Positions 36,401-49,694 are shown, counted from the stretch's first letter. The stretch is 64,000 bases of DNA from Hydractinia symbiolongicarpus (GCF_029227915.1 NC_079877.1:19061851-19125850); one strand, 5' to 3'. The notes: generated by a model from the letters alone, not told the origin. Numbers and translations: made by a program.

Positions 36401-38678
36401 ATGTCGTAAAAGGCCATATTACTGCTTTTAGAAGGCTATGCATGTAGTTGACGGTGATATAAGGGCATGGCGCCAAGAAAAACGACTTGGCACGATGCAG
36501 TCCATTGAGAATGAAGGGACTAGACCAATGATACCATGCGCAGGCTTGTGGAAACACGTAATTTACGTGCAAGGCCTTTATTAGGCCGCAAAAGCCATAT
36601 TACGGCTTTTAGAAGGCTATGCACGTAGTTGACGGTGATATAAGGGCATGGCGCCAAGGCAAATGAGTTTGGACGATGTAGTCCTTTGAGACTGAGAGAA
36701 CTAGACCAATAGGAAGCTGCGCGGACATGTGGTACCACGTAATTCACGTGGAAAGCCTTAATTAGGCCGCAAAAAGCCATAATACGGCTTTTAGAAAGCT
36801 TTGCACGTAGTTGATGGTGATACAAGGCCATGACGCCAAGAAAACCGACTTGGAACGTTGTAGTCCATTGAGACTGAAAGGTCTAGACCAATGATACCAT
36901 GAGCAGGCTCGTGGAACTAAGTGATTAACGTGTAAGGCCTTTATTAGGCGGCAAGAGGCCATAGTACGGCTTTTAGAAGGCTATGTTCGTAGTTGACGTT
37001 GATATAAGGCAATGGCGCCATGGAAAACGACTTGGGACGTTGTAGATCATTGAGACTGCAAGGACTAAACCCATGGCAACCTGTGCGGACCCGTGGAACC
37101 ACGTATTTTAAGTGTAGGGCCTTAATTATGTCGTAAAAGACCATATTACTGTTTTTAGAAGGCTATGCACGTAGTTGAGGGTGAGAAAAGGCCATGGTGG
37201 CAAGGAAAACGACTTGGCACGTTGCGGTCCATTGAGAATGAAGGGACTAGACCAATGATACCATGCGCAGGCTTGTGGAACCACGTAATTTACATGTAAG
37301 GCCTTTATTAGGCCGCAAAAGCCATATTACGGCTTTTAGAAGGCTATGCACGTAGTTGACGGTGATATAAGGGCATGGCGCCAAGGCAAATGACTTTGGA
37401 CGATGTAGTCCTTTGAGACTGAGAGAACTAGACCAATAGGAAGCTGCGCGGACATGTGGAACCATGTAATTCACGTGTAAGCCTTAATTAGGCCGCAAAA
37501 AGCCATAATACGGCTTTTAGAAAGCTTTGCACGTAGTTGATGGTGATACAAGGCCATGACGCCAAGAAAACCGACTTGGAACGTTGTAGTCCATTGAGAC
37601 TGTAAGGTCTAGACCAATGATGCCATGAGCAGTCTCGTGGAACTAAGTGATTAACGTGTAAGGCCTTTATTAGGCGGCAAGAGGCCATAGTACGGCTTTT
37701 AGAAGGCTATCTTCGTAGTTGTCGTTGATAAAAGGCAATGGCGCCATGGAAAACGACTTGGGACGTTGTAGATCATTAAGACTGCAAGGACTAAACCCAT
37801 GACAACCTGTGCGGACCCGTGGAACCACGTATTTTAAGTGTAGGGCCTTAATTATGTCCTAAAAGACCATATTACTGCTTTTAGAAGGCTATGCACGTAG
37901 TTGACGGTGATATAAGGGCATGGCGCCAAGAAAAACGACTTGGCACGATGCAGTCCATTGAGAATGAAGGGACTAGACCAATGATACCATGCGCAGGCTT
38001 GTGGAACCACGTAATTTACGTGTAAGGCCTTTATTAGGCCGCAAAAGCCATATTTCGGCTTTTAGAAGGCTATGCACGTAGTTGACGGTGATATAAGGGC
38101 ATGGCGCCAAGGCAAATGACTTTGGACGATGTAGTCCTTTGAGACTGAGAGAACTAGACCAATAGGAAGCTGCGCAGACATGTGGAACCACGTAATTCAC
38201 GTGTAAAGCCTTAATTAGGCCGCAAAAAGCTATAATACGGCTTTTAGAAAGCTTTGCACGTAGTTGATGGTGATACAAGGCCATGACGCCAAGAAAACCG
38301 ACTTGGAACGTTGTAGTCCACTGAGACTGGAAGGTCTAGACCAATGATGCCATGAGCAGTCTCGTGGAACTAAGTGATTAACGTGTAAGGCCTTTATTAG
38401 GCGGCAAGAGGCCATAGTACTGCTTTTAGAAGGCTATCTTCGTAGTTGTCGTTGATAAAAGGCAATGGCGCCATGGAAAACGACTTGGGACGTTGTAGAT
38501 CATTAAGACTGCAAGGACTAAACCCATGGCAACCTGTGCGGACCCGTGGAACCACGTATTTTAAGTGTAGGGCCTTAATTATGTCCTAAAAGACCATATT
38601 ACTGCTTTTAGAAGGCTATGCACGTAGTTGACGGTGAGAAAAGGCCATGGCGGCAAGGAAAACGACTTGGCACGTTGC
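33412..38678 (+). repeat. Long tandem duplication, copy 2 (about 5.27 kb, 29 monomers)
   Basis: Matches copy 1 at an offset of 4722 up to 35179 and at 5267 from 35725 on. The difference of 545 bp is exactly three monomers. No other indel is implied, because the landmarks on each side keep a constant offset. A third start follows at about 38679 but is soon different (ggccgc against ggctgc at 38766). Confidence 0.88.
35180..35724 (+). repeat. Three-monomer block present only in copy 2
   Basis: This 545 bp block consists of an H-like monomer (ggcacgtttttagtcc, ccaatgccaagctgcg), an F monomer (gggtatccacgtagttaagg) and a D monomer. It resembles the H-F-D run at 10094-10638. Both edges lie inside the same shared segment (cacgtagttg), as expected for unequal exchange between misaligned monomers. 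A gain in copy 2 and a loss in copy 1 cannot be told apart here. Confidence 0.8.
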
Positions 38679-41514
38679 GGTCCATTGAGAATGAAGGGAC
38701 TAGACCAATGATACCATGCGCAGGCTTGTGGAACCACGTAATTTACGTGTAAGGCCTTTATTAGGCCGCAAAAGCCATATTTCGGCTTTTAGAAGGCTAT
38801 GCACGTAGTTGACGGTGATATAAGGGCATGGCGCCAAGGCAAATGACTTTGGACGATGTAGTCCTTTGAGACTGAGAGAACTAGACCAATAGGAAGCTGC
38901 GCAGACATGTGGAACCACGTAATTCACGTGTAAAGCCTTAATTAGGCCGCAAAAAGCCATAATACGGCTTTTAGAAAGCTTTGCACGTAGTTGATGGTGA
39001 TACAAGGCCATGACGCCAAGAAAACCGACTTGGAACGTTGTAGTCCACTGAGACTGGAAGGTCTAGACCAATGATGCCATGAGCAGTCTCGTGGAACTAA
39101 GTGATTAACGTGTAAGGCCTTTATTAGGCGGCAAGAGGCCATAGTACGGCTTTTAAAAGGCTATGCTCGTAGTTGACGTTGATATAAGGCAATGGCGCAA
39201 TGGAAAACGAATTGGGACGTTGTAGATCATTATGAGGGCAAGGACTAAGCCCATGGCAACCTGTGCGGCCCCGTGCAACGACGTATTTTATGTGTAGGGC
39301 CTTAATTATGTCGTAAAAGACCATATTACTGCTTTTAGAAGGCTATGCACGTAGTTGACGGTGATATAAGGGCATGGCGCCAAGAAAAACGACTTGGCAC
39401 GATGCAGTCCATTGAGAATGAAGGGACTAGACCAATGATACCATGCGCAGGCTTGTGGAACCACGTAATTTACGTGTATGGCCTTTGTTAGGCCGCAAAA
39501 GCCATATTACGGCTTTTAGAAGGCTATGCACGTAGTTGACGGTGATATAAGGGCATGGCACCAAGGCAAATGACTTTGGACGTTGTAGTCCATTGAGACT
39601 ACAAAGACTAGACCAATGGCTAGCTGCGCGAACACGTGGAACCACGTAATTCACGTGTAAGGACTTTATTGAGCCGCAAAAGCCATATTACGGCTTTTAG
39701 AAGGCTATGCACGTAGTTGACGGTGATATAAGGGCATGCCGTCAAGGAAAACGACTTGGGACGTTGTAGTCCAATGAGACTGCAAGGACTAGACCAATAG
39801 CAAGCTGCGCGAAGAGGTGGAACTAAGTGATTAACGTGTAAGGCCTTTATTAGGCGGCAAGAGGCCATAGTACGGCTTTTAGAAGGCTATCTTCGTAGTT
39901 GTCGTTGATAAAAGGCAATGGCGCCATGGAAAACGATTTGGGACGTTGTAGATCATTAAGACTGCAAGGACTAAACCCATGACAACCTGTGCGGACCCGT
40001 GGAACCACGTATTTTAAGTGTAGGGCCTTAATTATGTCCTAAAAGACCATATTACTGCTTTTAGAAGGCTATGCACGTAGTTGACGGTGATATAAGGGCA
40101 TGGCGCCAAGAAAAACGACTTGGCACGATGCAGTCCATTGAGAATGAAGGGACTAGACCAATGATACCATGCGCAGGCTTGTGGAACCACGTAATTTACG
40201 TGTAAGGCCTTTATTAGGCCGCAAAAGCCATATTTCGGCTTTTAGAAAGCTATGCACGTAGTTGACGGTGATATAAGGGCATGGCGCCAAGGCAAATGAC
40301 TTTGGACGATGTAGTCCTTTGAGACTGAGAGAACTAGACCAATAGGAAGCTGCGCAGACATGTGGAACCACGTAATTCACGTGTAAAGCCTTAATTAGGC
40401 CGCAAAAAGCTATAATACGGCTTTTAGAAAGCTTTGCACGTAGTTGATGGTGATACAAGGCCATGACGCCAAGAAAACCGACTTGGAACGTTGTAGTCCA
40501 CTGAGACTGGAAGGTCTAGACCAATGATGCCATGAGCAGTCTCGTGGAACTAAGTGATTAACGTGTAAGGCCTTTATTAGGCGGCAAGAGGCCATAGTAC
40601 TGCTTTTAGAAGGCTATCTTCGTAGTTGTCGTTGATAAAAGGCAATGGCGCCATGGAAAACGACTTGGGACGTTGTAGATCATTAAGACTGCAAGGACTA
40701 AACCCATGACAACCTGTGCGGACCCGTGGAACCACGTATTTTAAGTGTAGGGCCTTAATTATGTCCTAAAAGACCATATTACTGCTTTTAGAAGGCTATG
40801 CACGTAGTTGACGGTGAGAAAAGGCCATGGCGGCAAGGAAAACGACTTGGCACGTTGCGGTGCATTGAGAATGAAGGGACTAGACCAATGATACCATGCG
40901 CAGGCTTGTGGAACCACGTAATTTACGTGTAAGGCCTTTATTAGGCCGCAAAAGCCATATTACGGCTTTTAGAAAGCTATGCAAGTAGTTGACGGTGATA
41001 TAAGGGCATGGCGCCAAGGCAAATGACTTTGGACGATGTAGTCCTTTGAGACTGAGAGAACTAGACCAATAGGAAGCTGCGCGGACATGTGAAACCACGT
41101 AATTCACGTGTAAAGCCTTAATTAGGCCGCAAAAAGCCATAATACGGCTTTTAGAAAGCTTTGCACGTAGTTGATGGTGATACAAGGCCATGACGCCAAG
41201 AAAACCGACTTGGAACATTGTAGTCCATTGAGACTGAAAGGTCTAGACCAATGATGCCATGAGCAGTCTCGTGGAACTAAGTGATTAACGTGTAAGGCTT
41301 TTATTAGGCGGCAAGAGGCCATAGTACGGCTTTTAGAAGGCTATGCTCGTAGTTGACGTTGATATAAAGCAATGGCGCCATGGAAAACGACTTGGGACGT
41401 TGTAGATCATTATGAGGGCAACGACTAAGCCCATGGCAACCTGTGCGGCCCCGTGCAACGACGTATTTTATGTGTAGGGCCTTAATTATGTCGTAAAAGA
41501 CCATATTACTGCTT
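38679..41514 (+). repeat. Array region 6: further D-C-B-A copies
   Basis: Bases 39841-40870 repeat 37661-38690 at an offset of 2180 (12 monomers), including the cttcgtagttgtcg A subvariant. About 37958-38420 is also repeated at 38685-39147, at an offset of 727 (four monomers). Between these lie monomers with catggcaccaagg and catgccgtcaagg. The region ends at two successive A monomers near 41.33-41.7 kb. Confidence 0.8.
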
Positions 41515-43688
41515 TTAGAAGGCTATGCACGTAGTTGACGTTGATATAAGGCAATGGCGCCATGGAAAACGACTTGGGACGTTGTAGATCATTAAGACTG
41601 CAAGGACTAAACCCATGGCAACTGTGCGGACCCGTGGAACCACGTATTTTAAGTGTAGGGCCTTAATTATGTCGTAAAAGACCATATTACGACTTTTAGA
41701 AGGCCATGCACGTAGTGGACGATGATAAAAGGCCATGGCGCCAAGGAAAACGACTTGGCACGTTGCAGTCCATTGAGAATGAAAGGACCAGACCAATGAT
41801 ACAATGCGCAGGCCTCTGGAAATACTTGATTTCGTGTAAGGCCTTTATTAGGCGGCAAGAGGCCATAGTACGGCTTATAGAAGGCTATGCACATATTTGA
41901 CGGTGATAAAAGGCCATGGCGGCAAGGAAAACGAATTGGCACGTTGCAGTCCATTTAGAATGAAAGGACTAGACCAATGATACCATGCGCAGGCTTGTGG
42001 AACCGCGTAATTTACGTGTAAGGTTTTATTAGGCCGCAAAGCCATATTACCCCTTTTAGAAGGCTATGCACGTCGTAGACGGTGATATAAGAGCATGGCG
42101 CCAAGGCAAATGACTTTGGACGATGTAGTCCTTTGAGACTGAAAGAACTAGACCAATAGCAAGCTGCGCGGACATGTGGAACCACGTAATTCCCGTGTAA
42201 AGCCTTAATTAGGCCGCAAAAAGCCATAATACGGCTTCTAGAAAGCTTTGCACGTAGTTGATGGTGATATAAGGCCAGGACGCCAAGGAAACCGACTTGG
42301 AAAGTTGTAGTCCATTGAGACTGAATGGTTTAGACCAATGATACCATGAGCAAGCTCGTGGAACTAAGTGATTAACGTGTAAGACCTTTATTAGGCGGCA
42401 AGAGGCCATAGTACGGCTTTTAGAAGGCTATGTTCGTAGTTGACGTTGATATAAGGCAATGGCGCCATGGAAAACGACTTGGGACGATGTAGATCATTAA
42501 GACTGCAAGGACTAAACCCATGGCAACCTTTGCGGACCCGTGGAACCACGTATTTTAAGTGTAGGGCCTTAATTATGTCGTAAAAGACCATATTACTGCT
42601 TTTAGAAGGCTATGCACGTAGTTGACGGTGATAAAAAGCCATGGCGGCAAGGAAAATGACTTGGCACGTTGCGGTCCATTGAGAATGAAAGGACTAGACC
42701 AATGATACCATGCGCAGGCTTGTGGAACCACGTAATTTACGTGTAAGGCCTTAATTAGTCTGCAAAAGGCCATACTACGGCTTGTCGATGTCTATGCAAG
42801 CAGTTGACGTTGATATAAGGCAATGGCGCCATGGAAAACGACTTGGGACGTTGTAGATCATTAAGACTGCAAGGACTAAACCCATGGCAACCTTTGCAGA
42901 CCCGTGGAACCACGTATTTTAAGTGTAGGGCCTTAATTATGTCGTAAAAGAGTATATTACTGCTCTTAGAAGGCTGTGCACGTAGTTGACGGTGATATAA
43001 GGCCATGGCGCCAAGGCAAATGACTTTGGACGATGTAGTCCTTTGAGACTGAAAGAACTAGACCAATAGCAAGCTGCGCGGACATGTGGAACCACGTAAT
43101 TCCCGTGTAAAGCCTTAATTAGGCCGCAAAAAGCCATAATACGGCTTCTAGAAAGCTTTGCACGTAGTTGATGGTGATATAAGGCCAGGACGCCAAGGAA
43201 ACCGACTTGGAACGTAGTAGTCCATTGAGACTGAATGGTCTAGACCAATGATACCATGAGCAGGCTCGTGGAACTAAGTGATTAACGTGTAAGGCCTTTA
43301 TTAGGCGGCAAGAGGCCATAGTACGGCTTTTAGAAGGCTATGTTCGTAGTTGACGTTGATATAAGGCAATGGCGCCATGGAAAACGACTTGGGACGTTGT
43401 AGATCATTAAGACTGCAAGGACTAAACCCATGGCAACCTTTGCGGACCCGTGGAACCACGTATTTAAAGTGTAGGGCCTTTATTATGTCGTAAAAGACCA
43501 TATTACTGCTTTTAGAAGGCTATGCACGTATTTGACGGTGATAAAAAGCCATGGCGGCAAGGAAAATGACTTTGGACGTTGTAGTCCTTTGAGACAGAAA
43601 GAACTAGAGCAATGGCACCATGCGCAGACTCGTGGAAATACGTGATTTTCGTGTAAGGCCTTAATTAGGCTGCAAAAGGCCATACTAC

Positions 43689-43870
43689 GGCTTGTCGAAG
43701 GCTATGCAAGCAGTTGCTGGTGATATAAGGGCATGGCGTCAAGGAAAACGACTTGGGACGTTGTAGTCCATTGGGACTGCAAGGACTAGACCAATGGCAA
43801 GTTGCGCGAACACGTGGAACAACGTAATTCACGTGTAAGGCCTTTATTAGGCCGCAAAAAGCCATATTAC
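43689..43870 (+). repeat. Monomer type E (exemplar, 182 bp)
   Basis: Tags are ggcttgtcgaaggctatg, caagcagttgccgg (gctgg here), ggcgtcaaggaaaacgac, ccattgggactgc, ccaatggcaagttgcgcg and ggaacaacgtaattcacg. Left of about 42 kb the middle usually reads gttcattgggactg. It follows type G in most places. Confidence 0.85.
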
Positions 43871-45394
43871 GGCTTTTAGTAGGCTATGCACGTAGTTGAC
43901 GTTGATATAAGGCAATGGCGCCATGGAAAACGACTTGGGACGTTGTAGATCATTAAGACTGCAAGGACTAAACCCATGGCAACTGTGCGGACCCGTGGAA
44001 CCACGTATTTTAAGTGTAGGGCCTTAATTATGTTGTAAAAGACCATATTACGGCTTTTAGAAGGCCATGCACTTAGTGGACGATGATAAACGGCCATGGC
44101 GCCAGGGAAAACGACTTGGCATGATGCAGTCCATTGAGAATGAAAGGACTAGACCAATGGCAAGCTGCGCGAACACGTGGAACAACGTAATTCACGTGTA
44201 AGGCCTTAATTATGTCGTTAAAGACCATATTACGGCTTTTAGAAGGCCATGCACGTAGTGGACGATGATAAAAGGCCATGGCGCCAAGGAAAACGACTTG
44301 GCACGTTGCAGTCCATTCAGAATGAAAGGACCAGACCAATGATATAATGCGCAGGCCTCTGGAAATACTTGATTTCGTGTAAGGCCTTTATTAGAACGCA
44401 AAAGCCATATTACGGCTTTTAGAAGGCTATGCACGTAGTTGACGGTGATATAAGGGCATGGGGCCAAGGCAAATGACTTTGGACGATGTAGTCCTTTGAG
44501 ACTGCAGGGACTAGACCAATGGCAAGCTGTGCGAACACGTGGAACCACGTATTTCACGTGTAAGGACTTAATTGAGCCGCAAAAGCCATATTACGGCTTT
44601 TAGAAGGCTATGCACGTTTTTAACGGTGATATAAGAGCATGCCGTCAAGGAAAACGACTTGGGACGTTGTAGTCCATTGAGACTGCAAGGACTAGACCAA
44701 TGACAAGCTGCGCGAAGAGGTGGAACAACGTAATTCACGTGTAAGGCCTTTATTAGGCCGCAAAAGCCATATTACGGCTTTTAGAAAGCTATGCACGTAG
44801 TTGACGGTGATATAAGAGCATGGCGTCAAAGAAAACGACTTGGGACGTTGTAGTCCATTGAGACTGCAAGGACTAGACCAATGATACCTTGCCAAGGCTT
44901 GTGGAACCACGTATTTTAAGTGTAGGGCCTTAATTATGTCGTAAAAGACCATATTACGGCTTTTAGAAGGCCATGCACGTAGTGGACGATGATAAAAGGC
45001 CATGGCGCCAAGGAAAACGACTTGGCACGTGGCAGTCCATTGAGAATGAAAGGACCAGACCAATGATACAATGCGCAGGCCTCTGGAAATACTTGATTTC
45101 GTGTAAGGCCTTAATTATGTCGTAAAACACCATATTACTGCTTTTAGAAGGCTATGCACATATTTGACGGTGATAAAAAGCCATAGCGGCAAGGAAAATG
45201 ACTTGGCACGTTGCGGTCCATTGAGAATGAAAGGACTAGACCAATGATACCATGCGCAGGCTTGTGGAACCACGTAATTTACGTGTAAGGCCTTAATTAG
45301 TCTGCAAAAGGCCATATTACGGCTTTTAGTAGGCTATGCACGTAGTTGACGTTGATATAAGGCAATGGCGCCATGGAAAACGACTTGGGACGTT
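43735..45394 (+). repeat. Duplicated block, first copy
   Basis: Matches 46980-48621 at an offset of 3245, changing to 3227 after an 18 bp deletion in the second copy (caagctgcgtaattcacg near 47405 against the full-length sequence at 44161). Part of this block (about 43.87-44.45 kb) is also related to about 45.32-45.9 kb at an offset of 1450, eight monomers. Confidence 0.78.
44958..45138 (+). repeat. Monomer type J (exemplar, 181 bp)
   Basis: Tags are gaaggccatgcacgtagtgg, gacgatgataaaaggcc, gaatgaaaggaccagacc, gcgcaggcctctggaaa and acttgatttcgtg. One copy lies at 1385 near the left end; otherwise the type is concentrated right of 41.7 kb. A subvariant has gcacttagtggacg. Confidence 0.82.
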
Positions 45395-46439
45395 GTAGAT
45401 CATTAAGACTGCAAGGACTAAACCCATGGCAGCTGTGCGGACCCGTGGAACCACGTATTTTAAGTGTAGGGCCTTAATTATGTCGTAAAAGACCATATTA
45501 CGGCTTTTAGAAGGCCATGCACTTAGTGGACGATGATAAAAGGCCATGGCGCCAAGGAAACGGACTTGGCATGATGCAGTCTATTGAGAATGAAAGGACT
45601 AGTCCAATGGCAAGCTGCGCGAACACGTGGAACAACGTAATTCACGTGTAAGGCCTTAATTATGTCGTGAAAGACCATATTACGGCTTTTAGAAGGCCAT
45701 GCACGTAGTGGACGATGATAAAAGGCCATGGCGCCAAGGAAAACGACTTGGCACGTTGCAGTCCATTGAGAATGAAAGGACCAGACCAATGATATAATGC
45801 GCAGGCCTCTGGAAATACTTGATTTCGTGTAAGGCCTTTATTAGAACGCAAAAGCCATATTACGGCTTTTAGAAGGCTATGCACGTAGTTGACGGTGATA
45901 TAAGGGCAAGGCGCCAGAGCAAATGACTTTGGACGATGTAGTCCTTTGAGACTGAGAGAACTAGACCAATAGCAAGCTGCGCGGACATGTGGAACCACGT
46001 AATTCACGTGTAAAGCCTTAATTAGGCCGCACAAAGCCATAATACGGCTCTTAGAAAGCTTTGCACGTAGTTGATGGTGATACAAGGCCATGACGCCAAG
46101 GAAACCGACTGGGAACGTTGTAGTCCATTGAGACTGAAAGGTCTAGACCAATGATACCATGAGCAGTCCCGTGGAACCAAGTGATTAACGTGTAAGGCCT
46201 TTATTAGGCGGCAAGAGGCCATAGTACGGCTTTTAGAAGGCTATGCTCGTAGTTGACGTTGATATAAGGCAATGGCGCCATGGAAAACGACTTGGGACGT
46301 TTTAGATCGTTATGACTGCAAGGACTAAACCCATGGCAACCTGTGCGGACCCGTGCATAGACGTATTTTATGTGTAGGGCCTTAATTATGTCGTAAAAGA
46401 CCATATTACTGCTTTTAGAAGGCTGTGCACGTAGTTGAC

Positions 46440-47115
46440 GGTGATATAAGGGCATGACGGTAAGGAAAACGACTTGGCACGTTGTAATCCATTCAGACTG
46501 CAGGGACTACAGCCATGGCAACCTGTGTGGACACGTGGAACCTCGTAATTTAAGTGTAGGGCCTTTATTAGGCCGCAAAAAGCCATATTACGACTTTTAG
46601 AAGGCTATGCACGTAGTTGACGGTGATATGAGGGCATGGCGCCAAGGCAAATGACTTGGCCGATGTAGTCCTTTGAGACTGAGAAAACTAGACCAATAGC
46701 AAGCTGCGCGGACATGTGGAACCACGTAATTCACGTGTAAGGACTTTATTGAGCCGCAAAAGCCATATCACGGCTTTTAGAAGGCTTTGCACGTATTTGA
46801 TGGTGATACAAGGCCATGACGCCAAGGAAACCGACTTGGGACGTTGTAGTCCATTGACACTGAAAGGTCTAGACCAACGATACCATGAGAAGTCTCTTGG
46901 AACTAAGTGATTAACGTGTAAGGCTTTTATTAGGCGGCAAGAGGTGTAGTAGACGTAGTTGACGGTGATAAAAGGCCATGGCGTCAAGGAAAACGACTTG
47001 GGACGTTGTAGTCCATTGGGACTGCAAGGACTAGACCAATGGCAAGTTGCGCGAACACGTGGAACAACGTAATTCACGTGTAAGGCCTTTATTAGGCCGC
47101 AAAAAGCCATATTAC
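46440..47115 (+). repeat. Block repeated at 49905-50580
   Basis: Matches at a constant offset of 3466. Both copies share gatgacttggccgatgtag-type and tacagccatggcaacctg-type variants and the 20-base deletion gaggtgtagtagacg described separately. The copies part just after 47116 / 50582. Confidence 0.72.
46941..46955 (+). other. Short-monomer deletion junction, copy 1
   Basis: The usual end of a B monomer plus the start of the next (about 20 bases around the catagtacggctttt junction) is missing, giving gaggtgtagtagacgtagtt. The two monomers spanning it total 344 bp where 364 is normal. The same scar is at 50407, 54257 and 57016. Confidence 0.8.
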
Positions 47116-48621
47116 AGCTTTTAGTAGGCTATGCACGTAGTTGACGTTGATATAAGGCAATGGAGCCATGGAAAACGACTTGGGACGTTGTAGATCATTA
47201 AGACTGCAAGGACTAAACCCATGGCAACTGTGCGGACCCGTGGAACCACGTATTTTAAGTGTAGGGCCTTAATTATGTCGTAAAAGACCATATTACGGCT
47301 TTTAGAAGGCCATGCACTTAGTGGACGATGATAAACGGCCATGGCGCCAGGGAAAACGACTTGGCATGATGCAGTCCATTGAGAATGAAAGGACTAGACC
47401 AATGGCAAGCTGCGTAATTCACGTGTAAGGCCTTAATTATGTCGTAAAAGACCATATTACGGCTTTTAGAAGGCCATGCACGTAGTGGACGATGATAAAA
47501 GGCCATGGCGCCAAGGAAAACGACTTGGCACGTTGCAGTCCATCCAGAATGAAAGGACCAGACCAATGATATAATGCGCAGGCCTCTGGAAATACTTGAT
47601 TTCGTGTAAGGCCTTTATTAGAACGCAAAAGCCATATTACGGCTTTTAGAAGGCTATGCACGTAGTTGACGGTGATATAAGGGCATGGCGCCAAGGCAAA
47701 TGACTTTGGACGATGTAGTCCTTTGAGACTGCAGGGACTAGACCAATGGCAAGCTGTGCGAACACATGGAACCACGTAATTCACGTGTAAGGACTTTATT
47801 GAGCCGCAAAAGCCATATTACGGCTTTTAGAAGGCTATGCACGTAGTTAACGGTGATATAAGAGCATGCCGTCAAGGAAAACGACTTGGGACGTTGTAGT
47901 CCATTGAGACTGCAAGGACTAGACCAATGACAAGCTGCGCGAAGAGGTGGAACAACGTAATTCACGTGTAAGGCCTTTATTAGGCCGCAAAAGCCATATT
48001 ACGGCTTTTAGAAAGCTATGCACGTAGTTGACGGTGATATAAGAGCATGGCGTCAAAGAAAACGACTTGGGACGTTGTAGTCCATTGAGACTGCAAGGAC
48101 TAGACCAATGATACCTTGCCAAGGCTTGTGGAACCACGTATTTTAAGTGTAGGGCCTTAATTATGTCGTAAAAGACCATATTACGGCTTTTAGAAGGCCA
48201 TGCACGTAGTGGACGATGATAAAAGGCCATGGCGCCAAGGAAAACGACTTGGCACGTTGCAGTCCATTGAGAATGAAAGGACCAGACCAATGATACAATG
48301 CGCAGGGCTCTGGAAATACTTGATTTCGTGTAAGGTCTTAATTATGTCCTAAAACACCATATTACTGCTTTTAGAAGGCTATGCACATATTTGACGGTGA
48401 TAAAAAGCCATGGCGGCAAGGAAAATGACTTGGCACGTTGCGGTCCATTGAGAATGAAAGGACTAGACCAATGATACCATGCGCAGGCTTGTGGAACCAC
48501 GTAATTTACGTGTAAGGCCTTAATTAGTCTGCAAAAGGCCATATTACGGCTTTTAGTAGGCTATGCACGTAGTTGACGTTGATATAAGGCAATGGCGCCA
48601 TGGAAAACGACTTGGGACGTT
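46980..48621 (+). repeat. Duplicated block, second copy
   Basis: Second copy of 43735-45394. The shared run ends in the A-like monomer, where gttgtagatcattaag becomes gttttagatcgttatg, a version also found at 46300. An 18 bp internal deletion lies near 47411-47418. Confidence 0.78.
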
Positions 48622-49453
48622 TTAGATCGTTATGACTGCAAGGACTAAACCCATGGCAACCTGTGCGGACCCGTGCAACGACGTATTTTATGTGTAGGGC
48701 CTTAATTATGTCGTAAAAGACCATATTACTGCTTTTAGAAGGCTGTGCACGTAGTTGACGGTGATATAAGGGCATGGCGCCCAGAAAAACGACTTGGCAC
48801 GATGCAGTCCATTGAGAATGAAAGGACTATAGCTATGATACCATGCACAGGCTTGTGGAACCACGTAATTCACGTGTAAGGCCTTTATTAAGACGCAAAG
48901 ACATATTGCGGCTTTTAGAAGGCTATGCACGTAGTTAACGGTGATATAAGGGCATGGCGCCAAGGAAAACGACTTGGCACGATGCAGTCCATTGAGAATG
49001 AAAGGACTAGACCAATGATACATTGCCCAGGCTTGTGGAACCACGTAATTTACGTGTAAGGCCTTATTTGGGCTGCAAAAGGCCATACTACGGCTTGTCG
49101 AAGGCTATGCAAGCAGTTGACGGTGATATATGGGCATGGCGTCAAAGAAAACAACTAAGGACGTTGTAGTCCATTGAGACTGCAAGGACTAGACGAATGG
49201 CACCATGCGCAGACTCGTGGAAATACGTGATTTTCGTGTAAGGCCTTTATTAGGCGGCAAAAAGCCATATTACGGCTTTTAGTAGGCTATGCACGTAGTT
49301 GACGTTGATATAAGGCAATGGCGCCATGGAAAACGACTTGGGACGTTGTAGATCATCAAGACTGCAAAGACTTAACCCATGGCAACTGTGCAGACCCGTG
49401 GAACCACGTATTTTAAGTGTAGGGCCTTAATTATGTCGTAAAAGCCATATTAC

Positions 49454-49694
49454 GGCTTTTAGAAGGCCATGCACTTAGTGGACGATGATAAAAGGCCATG
49501 GCGCCAAGGAAAACGACTTTGGACGTTGTAGTCCATTGAGAATGAAAGGACTAGACCAATGATGACATGCTCAAGCTTGTGGAACCACGTAATTCACGTG
49601 TAAGGCCTACTAGAGCCATGGCAACCTGTGCGGACACGTGGAACCACGTAATTTAAGTGTAGGGTCTTTATTAGGCCGCAAAAAGCCATATTAC
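49454..49694 (+). repeat. Composite monomer, 241 bp, copy 1
   Basis: A monomer with J-like start reaches its aaggcct near the end and then jumps to actagagccatgg, which belongs to the middle of another monomer. Its junction aggcctactagag is at 49603-49615. The result is one full monomer plus about 59 bp. Copies with the same junction are at 52730, 55305, 58610, 61030 and 63447. Confidence 0.85.

Noticed and set aside
42421-42450. CENP-B box in the gttcgtagttgacgttg segment of type A
   Set aside because: It has the ttcg core, but the required a and cggg positions are t and cgtt. No better match was found by eye in the other types.
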